DNA of 64,000 nt from Rhodopseudomonas palustris (GCF_034479375.1 NZ_CP140155.1:3162001-3226000), one strand, 5' to 3'; numbered from the stretch's first letter, positions 52,274 through 61,197 are shown. Numbers and translations are program-made. The notes: generated from the letters alone by a model not told the origin.

Positions 52274-53629
52274 ATGTTGCGGATCCATTCGATGATTGAA
52301 CGATCGTGCGGCTTTGTCGCCGCACTGGCAGTATCAGCAGCGATTGCCTTCTCCGCCTCCCCCGCTTTCGCCCAGCGCGGCGCCACGTGCCATGGCGGGC
52401 AGAGCTTCGATCAGTTCCTCGCCGGACTGAAGCAGAAGGCGGTCGCCGCCGGGGTGTCGCAGCGGGCGATCGCGCAGGCGTCGCCTTATCTGGTCTACGA
52501 CCAGGGCATCGTCAATCGCGACCGCGGGCAGCGGGTGTTCGGGCAGATCTTCACGGTATTCGCCGGGCGGATGGCGTCGGAAGGCCGGCGCGTCAAGGGC
52601 CAACAGATGATCAAGCAGCACGCCCAGGCGTTCGCGCGCGCCGAGAAGGAATACGGCGTGCCGCCGGCGGTGATCGCCGCATTCTGGGCGCTGGAAAGCG
52701 ATTTCGGCGCGGTGCAGGGAAACCTCTCGACGCTGCGCTCGCTGGTATCGCTGGCCTATGACTGCCGCCGCTCCGAAATGTTTCAGCAGGAGACCATCGC
52801 GGCGCTGAAGATCGTCGATCGCGGCGATCTCGCGCCGGCCGAGATGATCGGCTCCTGGGCCGGCGAACTCGGCCAGACGCAGTTTCTGCCGCGGCATTAT
52901 TACGACTACGCGGTCGACTATGACGGCGACGGCCACCGCGACATGCTGCACAGCCCCGCCGACGTGATCGGCTCGACCGCGCACTACATCGCCGCCGGCT
53001 TGAAATGGCGGCGCGGCGAGCCTTGGCTGCAGGAAGTGGCGGTGCCGGCCAATCTGCCGTGGGAGCAGGCCGACCTGCTGGTCAAGCACCCGCGCTCGCA
53101 ATGGGCGCAATGGGGCGTGACCGCAGCCGACGGAAGACCGCTGCAGAATGACAACATGCCAGCCTCGCTGCTGCTGCCGATGGGCCGCCACGGCCCGGCG
53201 TTTCTCGCTTATGCGAATTTCGCCGCCTATACCGAGTGGAATAATTCGCTGATCTATTCCACCACCGCCGGCTATCTCGCCACAAGGATCGCCGGCGCGC
53301 CTCCGATGCGCAAGCCGACCGCGCAGGTCGCGCAACTGCAGCTCAACGAGATGAAGCAATTGCAGCAATTGCTGGTGCGCGCCGGCTTCGACGTCGGCAA
53401 GATCGACGGCATACTCGGCCAGCAGACCCGCAGCGCCGTGAAGGCGATGCAGATCAAGTACGGCCTGCCGGCGGATTCATGGCCCACTGCCGAACTGCTC
53501 ACGAAGATGGGCGGCATGGTTGCGCCCGCACCGTCGGCCTCGACCGAGCCGCCGTTCCGTCCGGCCGCGAGACCCGGCATCGCGCCGGCCGAACGGCGCC
53601 CCCGCAATCCACCGGCGCGCCAGCCATAG
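52274..53629 (+). CDS. Lytic murein transglycosylase (MltB type) with peptidoglycan-binding domain
   Basis: A 451-residue exported enzyme that cleaves the glycan of peptidoglycan with formation of 1,6-anhydromuramic acid. A signal peptide is visible (core VAALAVSAAIAFSASPAFA). The SLT_2/MltB domain has the catalytic Glu141 in VIAAFWALESDFGAVQGN, plus AAEMIGSWAGELGQTQFLPRHYYDYAVDYDGDGHRDM, the MltB signature. Residues about 360-420 form a PG_binding_1 domain (LLVRAGFDVGKIDGILGQQTRSAVKAMQIKYGLPAD). The tail is Pro/Arg rich. The start at 52274 has GAGGTGGCA upstream; its first bases border the family C repeat. Confidence 0.93.
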   Translation: MLRIHSMIERSCGFVAALAVSAAIAFSASPAFAQRGATCHGGQSFDQFLAGLKQKAVAAGVSQRAIAQASPYLVYDQGIVNRDRGQRVFGQIFTVFAGRMASEGRRVKGQQMIKQHAQAFARAEKEYGVPPAVIAAFWALESDFGAVQGNLSTLRSLVSLAYDCRRSEMFQQETIAALKIVDRGDLAPAEMIGSWAGELGQTQFLPRHYYDYAVDYDGDGHRDMLHSPADVIGSTAHYIAAGLKWRRGEPWLQEVAVPANLPWEQADLLVKHPRSQWAQWGVTAADGRPLQNDNMPASLLLPMGRHGPAFLAYANFAAYTEWNNSLIYSTTAGYLATRIAGAPPMRKPTAQVAQLQLNEMKQLQQLLVRAGFDVGKIDGILGQQTRSAVKAMQIKYGLPADSWPTAELLTKMGGMVAPAPSASTEPPFRPAARPGIAPAERRPRNPPARQP

Positions 53630-53708
53630 CGAAATTTCATCCGCGGCGACGTTCCAACTTTCCCCGACTTGCTCTAGGGTCCGGCGCAACAAAACCCGGA
53701 GGAAGAAC

Positions 53709-54893
53709 GTGCGTCATCTTTCCATTGTTGCAGCCGCAGCCTTCGCATTGACCGCGACGGTCGCCGCCCACGCCGACGATCTCAAGATTGCGCTGATCTA
53801 CGGCAAGACCGGCCCGCTCGAAGCCTACGCCAAGCAGACCGAGACCGGCCTGCGGATGGGGCTGGAATACGCGACCAAGGGCACGATGACGCTCGACGGC
53901 CGCAAGATCGTGGTGATCACCAAGGACGACCAGAGCAAGCCCGACCTCTCCAAGGCGGCACTCGCGGAAGCGTACCAGGATGACGGCGCCGATATCGCGA
54001 TCGGCACCTCGTCGTCGGCCGCCGCACTCGCCGACCTGCCGGTCGCAGAAGAAAACAAGAAGATCCTGATCGTCGAGCCCGCGGTCGCCGACCAGATCAC
54101 CGGCGAGAAGTGGAATCGCTACATCTTCCGTACCGGCCGCAACTCGTCGCAGGACGCGATCTCCAACGCGGTGGCGATCGGCAAACCGGGCGTCACCATC
54201 GCCACGCTGGCGCAGGACTACGCGTTCGGCCGCGACGGCGTCGCCGCCTTCAAGGAAGCGCTGGCCAAGACCGGCGCGACGCTCGCGGCCGAGGAATACG
54301 TCCCGACCACGACCACCGACTTCACCGCGGTCGGCCAGCGGCTGTTCGACACGCTGAAGGACAAGCCCGGCCGGAAGATCATCTGGGTGGTGTGGGCCGG
54401 CGGCGGCGATCCCTTGACCAAGCTGCAGGACATGGACCCGAAGCGCTACGGCATCGAGCTGTCCACCGGCGGCAACATCCTGCCCGCGCTCGCCGCCTAC
54501 AAGCGCCTGCCCGGCATGGAAGGCGCGACCTATTACTACTACGACATCCCCAAGAACCCGATCAACGACTGGCTGGTGACCGAGCATCAGAAGCGCTTCA
54601 ACGCGCCGCCGGACTTCTTCACCGCCGGCGGCTTCTCCGCGGCGATGGCGGTCGTCACCGCGGTGCGGAAGGCGAAGTCGACCGACACCGAGAAGCTGAT
54701 CGCCGCGATGGAGGGCATGGAGTTCGACACGCCGAAGGGCAAGATGGTGTTCCGCAAGGAAGACCATCAGGCGCTGCAGAGCATGTATCACTTCAAGGTC
54801 AAGGTCGATCCGGACCTCGCCTGGGCCGTGCTCGAGCCGGTGCGCGAACTGAAGATCGAGGACATGAATATCCCGATCAAGAACAAGCGGTGA
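53709..54893 (+). CDS. ABC transporter substrate-binding protein, branched-chain amino-acid (HAAT) family
   Basis: A 394-residue periplasmic-binding protein of the LivK/J family. Signal peptide: residues 1-23 (SIVAAAAFALTATVAAHADD). The type I fold is visible, with KIALIYGKTGPLEAYAKQTETGLRMGLEYATKG at the N-terminus and GGNILPALAAYKRLPGMEGATYYYYDIPKNPINDWLVTEHQKRF in the middle. The start is GTG at 53709 with a strong GGAGGAAGAAC ribosome binding site. It is the first gene of a five-gene transporter (binding protein, two ATPases, two permeases). The ligand is unknown; HAAT proteins bind amino acids, amides, urea or aromatic compounds. Confidence 0.93.
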   Translation: MRHLSIVAAAAFALTATVAAHADDLKIALIYGKTGPLEAYAKQTETGLRMGLEYATKGTMTLDGRKIVVITKDDQSKPDLSKAALAEAYQDDGADIAIGTSSSAAALADLPVAEENKKILIVEPAVADQITGEKWNRYIFRTGRNSSQDAISNAVAIGKPGVTIATLAQDYAFGRDGVAAFKEALAKTGATLAAEEYVPTTTTDFTAVGQRLFDTLKDKPGRKIIWVVWAGGGDPLTKLQDMDPKRYGIELSTGGNILPALAAYKRLPGMEGATYYYYDIPKNPINDWLVTEHQKRFNAPPDFFTAGGFSAAMAVVTAVRKAKSTDTEKLIAAMEGMEFDTPKGKMVFRKEDHQALQSMYHFKVKVDPDLAWAVLEPVRELKIEDMNIPIKNKR

Positions 54894-54906
54894 TAGCCAC
54901 ACGGGA

Positions 54907-55000
54907 GTCATTCCGGGGCGCGCGAAGCGCGAACCCGGAATCCCGAGATTGTCACATCGAGATTCCGGGTTCGCGAGCTGCGCTCGCGCCCCGGAATGAC
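54907..55000. repeat. Intergenic palindromic repeat, family A, inside the liv operon
   Basis: The arms GTCATTCCGGGGCGCGCG and GCGCCCCGGAATGAC pair, with inner CGAACCCGGAATC and GATTCCGGGTTCG. It lies between the binding-protein gene and the first ATPase gene. Confidence 0.9.
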
Positions 55001-55031
55001 GAACTCTAACGTCGTGCTGGCTCGCTCCCCG

Positions 55032-55796
55032 ATGACCACCCTCGAAACCCAAGCTCTCACCATTCGCTTCGGCGGCCATGTCGCCGTCGATGCTGTGAGT
55101 TGCGCGTTTCGGCCGGGGGAGCTGACCGCGATCGTCGGGCCGAACGGCGCCGGCAAGACCACCTATTTCAACCTGATCTCCGGTCAGTTGCGGCCGAGCG
55201 AGGGCCGCATCCTGTTCGAGGGTGCGGACATCACGCGAATGACCGCGCCGCTGAGGACACGCGCCGGGCTCGGCCGCGCGTTCCAGCTCACCAACCTGTT
55301 CCCCAATCTCAGCGTCGAGGAGAACGTGCGCCTCGCGGTGCAGGCGCGCAGCGGCACGCATTACGACATGCTGCGGCCGTGGCGGACGCGGCGCGATCTG
55401 ATCGACCGCGCCGACGCCATCCTCGACAGCGTCGCGCTCGGCAGCCGCCGCAACGTCGCCGCCACCGCGCTGTCGCATGGCGACCAGCGCAAGCTCGAAG
55501 TCGCGCTGATGATGGCGCTGGAGCCCAAGGTCTACATGTTCGACGAGCCGACCGCCGGCATGAGCGTCGACGAGGTGCCGGTGGTGCTCGATCTGATCGC
55601 GCGGCTGAAGACCGATGCGAGCAAGATCATCCTCTTGGTCGAACACAAGATGGACGTGGTGCGCTCGCTCGCCGATCGCATCATCGTGCTGCATCACGGC
55701 AAGCTCGTCGCCGACGGCAAGCCCGCCGAGGTGATCGCCTCGCCGATCGTGCAGGAGGCCTATCTCGGCATCGCCCCGGGAAAGAGCGCGGCATGA
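55032..55796 (+). CDS. Branched-chain amino-acid-type ABC transporter ATP-binding protein (LivG type)
   Basis: A 254-residue ABC ATPase. Walker A is GPNGAGKTT, the ABC signature is the degenerate SHGDQRKLEVALMMALEP characteristic of LivG, and Walker B is KVYMFDEPTAGM, followed by LVEHKMDVV with the switch histidine. It energises the permease pair together with LivF. The start at 55032 (MTTLETQALTIRFGG) is the standard N-terminus; an upstream ATG at 54996 lies inside the repeat element. Confidence 0.95.
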   Translation: MTTLETQALTIRFGGHVAVDAVSCAFRPGELTAIVGPNGAGKTTYFNLISGQLRPSEGRILFEGADITRMTAPLRTRAGLGRAFQLTNLFPNLSVEENVRLAVQARSGTHYDMLRPWRTRRDLIDRADAILDSVALGSRRNVAATALSHGDQRKLEVALMMALEPKVYMFDEPTAGMSVDEVPVVLDLIARLKTDASKIILLVEHKMDVVRSLADRIIVLHHGKLVADGKPAEVIASPIVQEAYLGIAPGKSAA

Positions 55797-55861
55797 GAGA
55801 AGTCATGAATACGTCGATGGTTGCAGTGTTGGTCACGACCTCTCCCCGCACGCAAACGCGC

Positions 55862-55961
55862 TCCCTCTCCCGCTTGCGGGAGAGGGTTGGGGTGAGGGCG
55901 ACGCTGGCACAGTGCCTGGGGCACCCCCACCCCCGACCCCTCCCCGCAAGGGGGAGGGGAG
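55862..55961. repeat. Intergenic palindromic repeat, family D, inside the liv operon
   Basis: It contains CTCTCCCGCTTGCGGGAGAGGGTTGGGGTGAGGG and the inverted CCCACCCCCGACCCCTCCCCGCAAGGGGGAGGGG. Its right arm provides the GGGGGAGGGGAG that acts as ribosome binding site of the next gene. Confidence 0.9.
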
Positions 55962-55962
55962 A

Positions 55963-56685
55963 ATGACCGATCTGCTCACTCTCTCCGGCGTGCACACCAA
56001 TATCGGGCGCTATCACATCCTGCAGGGCGTCGATTTCGCAGTCCCTGAGGGCAGGACCACGATGCTGCTCGGGCGCAACGGCGCCGGCAAGACCACGACG
56101 CTGCGCACCATCATGGCGCTGTGGCCGGCGTCGCGTGGCGAGATCACCTTCGCCGGCCGCCGGATCGAGGCGATGGCGACGCCGGATATCGCCCGGCTCG
56201 GCATCGGCTACGTGCCCGAATCGATGGCGGTGTTCTCTGATCTCACCGTGAAGGAAAACCTGATCCTCGCGGCGCGCGACGGCGAGCTCGACGACAAGCG
56301 GCTCGGCTGGGTCTTCGGTTTCTTCCCGGCGCTGCGGAAATTCTGGCTGTCTCGCGCGGGCTCCCTGTCCGGCGGGCAGAAGCAGATGCTGTCTATCGCC
56401 CGCGCGATCGTCGAGCCGCGCAAGCTGCTGCTGATCGACGAGCCGACCAAGGGGCTGGCGCCGGCGATCATCGGATCGCTGATCGAGTGCTTCGCCGAGA
56501 TCAAGCGCAGCGGCGTCACGGTCCTTTTGGTGGAACAGAATTTCCATGTCGCGCAGCAGATCGGCGACGCGGTGCTGGTGATGGACAACGGCGGAATCGT
56601 GCACCGCGGCGAGATGGCCGACCTAGCGGCCGACATCCCGCTGCAGGAGCGGCTGCTCGGCCTCAGCCTGGAGGCGCATCAGTGA
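55963..56685 (+). CDS. Branched-chain amino-acid-type ABC transporter ATP-binding protein (LivF type)
   Basis: A 240-residue ABC ATPase of the LivF type. Walker A is GRNGAGKTTTLRTIM, the signature is SLSGGQKQMLSIARAIVEP, Walker B is LLLIDEPTKGLAP, and VLLVEQNFHVA holds the switch histidine. The Shine-Dalgarno GGGGAG immediately before the ATG belongs to the right arm of the family D repeat (55862-55961). An in-frame ATG at 55912 would lie inside that repeat and is unlikely. Confidence 0.95.
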   Translation: MTDLLTLSGVHTNIGRYHILQGVDFAVPEGRTTMLLGRNGAGKTTTLRTIMALWPASRGEITFAGRRIEAMATPDIARLGIGYVPESMAVFSDLTVKENLILAARDGELDDKRLGWVFGFFPALRKFWLSRAGSLSGGQKQMLSIARAIVEPRKLLLIDEPTKGLAPAIIGSLIECFAEIKRSGVTVLLVEQNFHVAQQIGDAVLVMDNGGIVHRGEMADLAADIPLQERLLGLSLEAHQ

Positions 56686-56706
56686 CTTTGAACTCCGCGC
56701 TCTCCC

Positions 56707-56792
56707 CGTCATTGCGAGCCGAAGGCGAAGCAATCCAGAGCGCCGTGCTCGGAGCTGGATTGCTTCGTCGGCTTCGCCTCCTCGCAATGACG
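56707..56792. repeat. Intergenic palindromic repeat (GTCATTGCGAGC type), inside the liv operon
   Basis: The outer arms CGTCATTGCGAG and CTCGCAATGACG are complementary; inner parts are GAAGGCGAAGCAATCCAG and CTGGATTGCTTCGTCGGCTTC. It differs in sequence from families A, B and D, so three different repeat types occupy the three intergenic junctions of this operon. Confidence 0.9.
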
Positions 56793-56838
56793 GGAAGGCT
56801 GGCCGCGAGAACGACTACAGTGAGGGTGGCTTGAACTC

Positions 56839-57858
56839 ATGACCGACATCCCTGCCCCCTCCGCATCCGATCCGTTGCCGCAGGCCAAGCGCGACCTCGT
56901 GCCGGTGCTGCTGCCGCTGATCCTGGCGCTGCTGATGCTGCCGCTGGTCGGTTCGTTCAGCTCCTGGGTGACGCTGACGGTCGCCAGCCTCGCGATGGGG
57001 ATGATGATCTTCATCATGGCGTCCGGCCTGACGCTGGTATTCGGGCTGATGGACGTGCTGAATTTCGGCCATGGCGCCTTCATCTCGGTCGGCGCCTATG
57101 TGGCGACGCTGGTGCTGCTGCCGCTCGCCGGGATGTCGAGCGCGGATTCGCTGCTGACCAATCTGGCGGTGCTGGTGCCGGCGGCGCTGGCCGCGATGGC
57201 GGTGTCGGGCGCGCTCGGCCTCGTCGTCGAGCGGGTGCTGATCCTGCCGGTCTATGGCCAGCACCTGAAGCAGATCCTGATGACTACAGGCGGGCTGATC
57301 GTTGCGGAACAGGCGCTGTACGCGCTGTGGGGGCCGCAGATCATCCCGCTGCCGTTGCCGACGGCGCTGCGCGGCTCCTTCATCATCGGCGACATCGCGA
57401 TCGCGAAATATCGCCTGCTGGTGCTGCTGGTCGGAATCGTGGTGTTCGTGGCGATCCAGCTCACGCTGAACCGCACGAAAATTGGGCTCCTGATCCGCGC
57501 CGGCGTCGAAAACCGCGAGATGGTCGAGGCGCTCGGCTATCACATCAAGCGGCTGTTCCTCGGCGTGTTCATGGTCGGCTCGGCGCTGGCCGGATTCGGC
57601 GGCATCATGTGGGCGCTATATCGCGAGCAGGTCCACGCCTCGATGGGCAACGAGCTCACCGTTCTGATCTTCATCGTGGTGATCATCGGCGGGCTCGGCT
57701 CGGTCGGCGGCTGCTTCATCGGCGCGCTGCTGGTGGCGATGGTCGCCAATTATGGCGGCTTCCTGGTGCCGAAGCTGGCGCTGGTGTCCAATATCCTGCT
57801 GATGGTCGCGATCCTGATGTGGCGGCCGCGCGGCCTGTATGCGGTGACGTCACGATGA
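56839..57858 (+). CDS. Branched-chain amino-acid-type ABC transporter permease (LivH type)
   Basis: A 339-residue inner-membrane permease. About eight to nine transmembrane helices are visible. Family markers are ASGLTLVFGLMDVLNFGHGAFISVGAYVATL in the first third, and IRAGVENREMVEALGYHIKRLFLGVFMVGSALAGFGGIMWALY, the cytoplasmic coupling (EAA-like) segment, then IFIVVIIGGLGSVGGCFIGALLVAM near the end. It overlaps livM by four bases. Confidence 0.94.
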   Translation: MTDIPAPSASDPLPQAKRDLVPVLLPLILALLMLPLVGSFSSWVTLTVASLAMGMMIFIMASGLTLVFGLMDVLNFGHGAFISVGAYVATLVLLPLAGMSSADSLLTNLAVLVPAALAAMAVSGALGLVVERVLILPVYGQHLKQILMTTGGLIVAEQALYALWGPQIIPLPLPTALRGSFIIGDIAIAKYRLLVLLVGIVVFVAIQLTLNRTKIGLLIRAGVENREMVEALGYHIKRLFLGVFMVGSALAGFGGIMWALYREQVHASMGNELTVLIFIVVIIGGLGSVGGCFIGALLVAMVANYGGFLVPKLALVSNILLMVAILMWRPRGLYAVTSR

Positions 57859-58922
57859 TGATCCTCTCCGGCGATCCGCCGCGCAGCCGGGTGCTGGCGC
57901 TGATCCTGATCGCGATCATCGCTGTGCTGGCGATCACGCCGTTCGTGTTTCCCGGCGCCAAGCCGCTCAACGTCGCCGCCAAGATCTGCATCTTCGCGGC
58001 GCTGGTGGCGTCCTACGATCTCTTGCTCGGCTACACCGGCACGGTGTCGTTCGCGCACACGATGTTCTACGGCATCGGCAGCTACGCGATGGCGATCGCG
58101 CTGTACACGATGGGCCCGGACTGGACCGCCGTCGTGACCGGGATCGTCATCGGCCTGCCGCTGGCGGCGCTGCTGGCGCTCGGCATCGGGCTGTTCTCGC
58201 TGCGGGTCGAGGCGATCTTCTTCGCCATGATCACGCTGGCGGTCGCATCCGCCTTCCTGGTGCTGGCGTCGCAATTGTCGTGGCTGACCGGCGGCGAGGA
58301 CGGCCGCAGCTTCACCCTGCCGGAGTTGCTGCAGCCCGGCACGGTGTTCATCAAGGACCTGTTCGGCGTCCGGGTCACCGGCCGCACCCTGACCTACTAC
58401 ATCATTCTCGTCGGCTGCGCGGCGATGATCCTGGGGCTGCTGCGGGTGGTGAACTCGCCGTTCGGCCGGGTGCTGCAGGCGGTCCGCGAGAACCGCTTCC
58501 GCGCCGAGGCGCTGGGCTATCGCACCGTCTTCCACCTGACTTACGCCAACGTGATCGCCGCACTCGTCGCCGCCTGCGCCGGCGTCCTCAACGCGATGTG
58601 GCTGCGCTATGCGGGGCCCGACACCTCGCTCAGCTTCTCGATCATGCTCGACATTCTGCTGATGGTGGTGATCGGCGGCATGGGCACGATCTACGGTGCG
58701 ATCATCGGCGCCACAATCTTCATCCTGGCGCAGAATTACCTGCAGGCGTTGATGGGCGCGGCCTCCAATGCCGCCGCCGACGCCGGTCTGCCGCTGCTGC
58801 CGGGACTGCTGCACCCGGACCGCTGGCTGCTGTGGCTGGGGCTATTATTCGTCGCCAGCGTGTATTTCTTCCCGACCGGTGTGGTCGGCCGGTTGCGTGG
58901 CGCGCCGAAGCCGGCCGAGTGA
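57855..58922 (+). CDS. Branched-chain amino-acid-type ABC transporter permease (LivM type)
   Basis: A 355-residue inner-membrane permease that pairs with LivH. It has about nine transmembrane helices, the family block ASYDLLLGYTGTVSFAHTMFYGIGSYAMA and the coupling segment VRENRFRAEALGYRTVFHLTYANVIAALVAACAGVLNAMWLRY, then MLDILLMVVIGGMGTIYGAIIGA. The ATG at 57855 overlaps the livH stop codon (ATGA). It ends the operon binding protein, ATPase, ATPase, permease, permease. Substrate not determined. Confidence 0.94.
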   Translation: MMILSGDPPRSRVLALILIAIIAVLAITPFVFPGAKPLNVAAKICIFAALVASYDLLLGYTGTVSFAHTMFYGIGSYAMAIALYTMGPDWTAVVTGIVIGLPLAALLALGIGLFSLRVEAIFFAMITLAVASAFLVLASQLSWLTGGEDGRSFTLPELLQPGTVFIKDLFGVRVTGRTLTYYIILVGCAAMILGLLRVVNSPFGRVLQAVRENRFRAEALGYRTVFHLTYANVIAALVAACAGVLNAMWLRYAGPDTSLSFSIMLDILLMVVIGGMGTIYGAIIGATIFILAQNYLQALMGAASNAAADAGLPLLPGLLHPDRWLLWLGLLFVASVYFFPTGVVGRLRGAPKPAE

Positions 58923-59253
58923 ATTCAACGAAAGTTGCAGGCCGCCGCGCCTGGTGGATGGTTTGAATTGTTCTCGTCCCGCGCCGTCCAGCGCTATGCG
59001 CCTGCGCAGGGGGTAGATCACACCCGCGCCCAGCACCTGACACCACCACCCGGTGTCAAAATGCCTATTTCGCCCCTTGATACCTCTAAATAGACGCCCG
59101 CCGCGGCGAACTGACCCATTTCGATATGCGCTAGATCAACGTCTGTGCAGTGCAAAAAAGTATCCTGCTGCCGTTCGAAGGGCCTCCCTTCAATCGACCT
59201 CTGGGCCTCTCTCCCCGCTTGGGGAGCGCGCCCGACCAAACAGGAAGTTGGAA
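58923..59253. other. Intergenic region between livM and a small membrane protein gene
   Basis: About 330 bases. I see no repeat element, gene or clear terminator. The stretch at about 59130-59170 is AT-richer and may hold the promoter of the gene at 59254. Confidence 0.4.
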
Positions 59254-59595
59254 ATGACACTGCTCATCGTGCTCACAGCACTGGCTTTCGCCGCCGCCAT
59301 TGTGGTGGCGCGCGTGCTCGCAACCGCCGCTCCGGCCGGTAAATTGGTGTCGCAGGCCGCCGGCGCCGCCACCATGGTGGTCGCGCCGATCGTCACGCTG
59401 GTGATCGCCATCGTGCTCGGCAAGTTCGGTGTCGGCGGCGAAGCCCTCGGGGCGAGCGAGATCCTGCGCGCCGCCGCCCTGCCCGCGTTCTGCACGCTGT
59501 TCGTGGCGCCGCTGGCATTCTGGTTCTTCCGCCGCCAGCGCCGGGCGCTGACCGCTCAGGACCGCGCTCGCGCGGCGACCGCTTCCGCTCATTGA
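59254..59595 (+). CDS. Small membrane protein of unknown function
   Basis: A 113-residue protein with three hydrophobic segments (about 2-22, 35-55 and 71-92), ending in a basic tail RRQRRALTAQDRARAATASAH, which would be cytoplasmic. No domain can be named. AGGAAG precedes the ATG at 59254. It is followed by a clear terminator. Confidence 0.75.
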   Translation: MTLLIVLTALAFAAAIVVARVLATAAPAGKLVSQAAGAATMVVAPIVTLVIAIVLGKFGVGGEALGASEILRAAALPAFCTLFVAPLAFWFFRRQRRALTAQDRARAATASAH

Positions 59596-59601
59596 ACTGA
59601 C

Positions 59602-59645
59602 GCCCGGCGGGGGGGGGGAAACCGCCGCCCGCCGGGCAATTTTAA
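59602..59645 (+). terminator. Rho-independent terminator
   Basis: A long GC-rich hairpin (GCCCGGCGGGG with CCCGCCGGGC) followed by AATTTTAA, six bases after the small membrane protein gene. The run of nine to ten G in the loop is unusual. Confidence 0.8.
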
Positions 59646-59786
59646 GCAGTTTTCTTCTGCTTCAGGCGCCCTGTTTCGGAATTGCCGTCCAGACTTCATG
59701 CAGCCGCATCTATTTTGTGCGGCGCCATTGTGTTTGCCTCGGAACGCCCCAAGTTCCTTCCATCCGCAATGTTCCGGAACGGCAAG

Positions 59787-60887
59787 ATGACAAATTCCAA
59801 ACTGTTCGAACCCTATCAGCTCGGCCCGATCACGCTGTCCAACCGCATCGCGATGGCGCCGCTCACCCGCAATCGCGCAGTTCCCGATGGGCTCGTCCCC
59901 AGTCCGCTGGCGGCGGAGTATTACGGCCAGCGCGCCAGCGCCGGGCTGCTGATCACCGAAGCGAGCCAGGTCTCGCAGCAAGGCCAGGGCTATCAGGACA
60001 CGCCCGGCATCTACTCCGCAGCCCAGGTCGAAGGCTGGCGCAAGGTCACCGACGAGGTGCACAAGCGCGGCGGCAAGATCTTCATCCAGCTCTGGCACGT
60101 CGGCCGGATCTCCCATGTCGACCTGCAGCCGAACCACGGCGCCCCGGTGGCACCCTCGGCGATCAAGGCGAATACCAAGACCTTCGTCGGCGGCAAATTC
60201 GCCGACGTCTCCGAGCCGCGCGCGCTCGAGCTGAACGAGCTTCCCGGCATCATCGACGCGTTCCGCCAGGGCGCGGCCAATGCGATCAAGGCCGGCTTCG
60301 ACGGCGTCGAGATTCACGCCGCCAACGGCTATCTGCTCGACCAGTTCGCCCGCGACAGCAGCAACAAGCGCACCGACGCCTATGGCGGCTCGATCGAAAA
60401 CCGCGCCAAGCTTATGCTCGAAGTCGCCGCGGCGGTGGCGAAGGAAATCGGGCCGGAGCGCACCGGCATCCGGATCTCGCCAGTGACGCCCGCGAACGAC
60501 GTCTCGGACTCGGCGCCGCAGCCGCTGTTCGAGCACATCGTCGACGAACTGAACAAGCTGAAGCTGGTCTATATCCACGTCATCGAGGGCGCCACCGGCG
60601 GCCCGCGCGACATCGCGCCGTTCGACTATGCGAGCCTGCGCAAGCGCTTCAGCGGCGCCTATATCGGCAACAATGCCTATGATCTCGCGCTCGCGAACGC
60701 GCAGCTCGACGCCGGCGAGGCCGACCTGATCGCGTTCGGCAAGCCGTTCATCTCCAACCCCGACCTGGTCGAGCGGCTGAAGACCGGCGCGCCGCTCAAC
60801 GAGCCGGACAAGTCGACCTTCTACGGCGGCGGCGCCAAAGGCTATATCGACTACCCCACGCTGGAATCGGCGCAAGCCGCGCAGTAA
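59787..60887 (+). CDS. Old yellow enzyme-family NADH:flavin oxidoreductase (alkene reductase)
   Basis: A 366-residue FMN-dependent ene-reductase of the OYE family, which reduces activated C=C bonds of unsaturated carbonyls or nitro compounds. The classical OYE markers are present: SNRIAMAPLTRNRA at the start, AEYYGQRASAGLLITEASQVSQQGQGYQDTPGIYS, the active-site IQLWHVGRISHVD, GVEIHAANGYLLDQFARDSSNKRTDAYGGSIENRA, and ADLIAFGKPFISNPDLVERL. The start at 59787 (MTNSKLFEPYQLGPI) is the family N-terminus. Confidence 0.94.
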   Translation: MTNSKLFEPYQLGPITLSNRIAMAPLTRNRAVPDGLVPSPLAAEYYGQRASAGLLITEASQVSQQGQGYQDTPGIYSAAQVEGWRKVTDEVHKRGGKIFIQLWHVGRISHVDLQPNHGAPVAPSAIKANTKTFVGGKFADVSEPRALELNELPGIIDAFRQGAANAIKAGFDGVEIHAANGYLLDQFARDSSNKRTDAYGGSIENRAKLMLEVAAAVAKEIGPERTGIRISPVTPANDVSDSAPQPLFEHIVDELNKLKLVYIHVIEGATGGPRDIAPFDYASLRKRFSGAYIGNNAYDLALANAQLDAGEADLIAFGKPFISNPDLVERLKTGAPLNEPDKSTFYGGGAKGYIDYPTLESAQAAQ

Positions 60888-60902
60888 AGCGCCACACACC
60901 CC

Positions 60903-61013
60903 GTCATTCCGGGGCGCGCGTAGCGCGAACCCGGAATCCAGAGGTTGTTGCGCCCTTGTGATGAACTCCTCGAGATTCCGGGTTCGCGAGCTGCGCTCGC
61001 GCCCCGGAATGAC
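60903..61013. repeat. Intergenic palindromic repeat, family A
   Basis: The arms GTCATTCCGGGGCGCGCG and GCTCGCGCCCCGGAATGAC pair. With the terminator at 61034 and the family C copy at 61078 it fills the 310-base gap between the ene-reductase gene and glpV, which are convergent. Confidence 0.9.
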
Positions 61014-61033
61014 TGGTGGAGGCTCTCGAAAAG

Positions 61034-61062
61034 AAAGGCCGGGATCGCTCCCGGCCTTTTGT
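61034..61062. terminator. Bidirectional Rho-independent terminator
   Basis: A perfect 10-base stem (61034-61043 and 61050-61059) with a 6-base loop, A-run before and T-run after. It sits between the convergent ene-reductase and glpV genes and could end both transcripts. Confidence 0.9.
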
Positions 61063-61077
61063 TCTCGCTCATTTCCC

Positions 61078-61163
61078 CGTCATGGCCGGGCTCGTCCCGG
61101 CCATCCACGTTCTTGGTGCGCCGAGCTCTGCAGCTCATGCCCGGCACAAGGCCGGGCATGACG
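61078..61163. repeat. Intergenic palindromic repeat, family C
   Basis: The ends CGTCATGGCCGGG and CCGGGCATGACG are near-complementary; inner hairpins are GGCCGGGCTCGTCCCGGCC and GCCCGGCACAAGGCCGGGC. It lies 34 bases beyond the glpV stop codon. Confidence 0.85.
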
Positions 61164-61197
61164 TTGGGGAGAGCGAACGCCAGACTGAAGCGAACGC

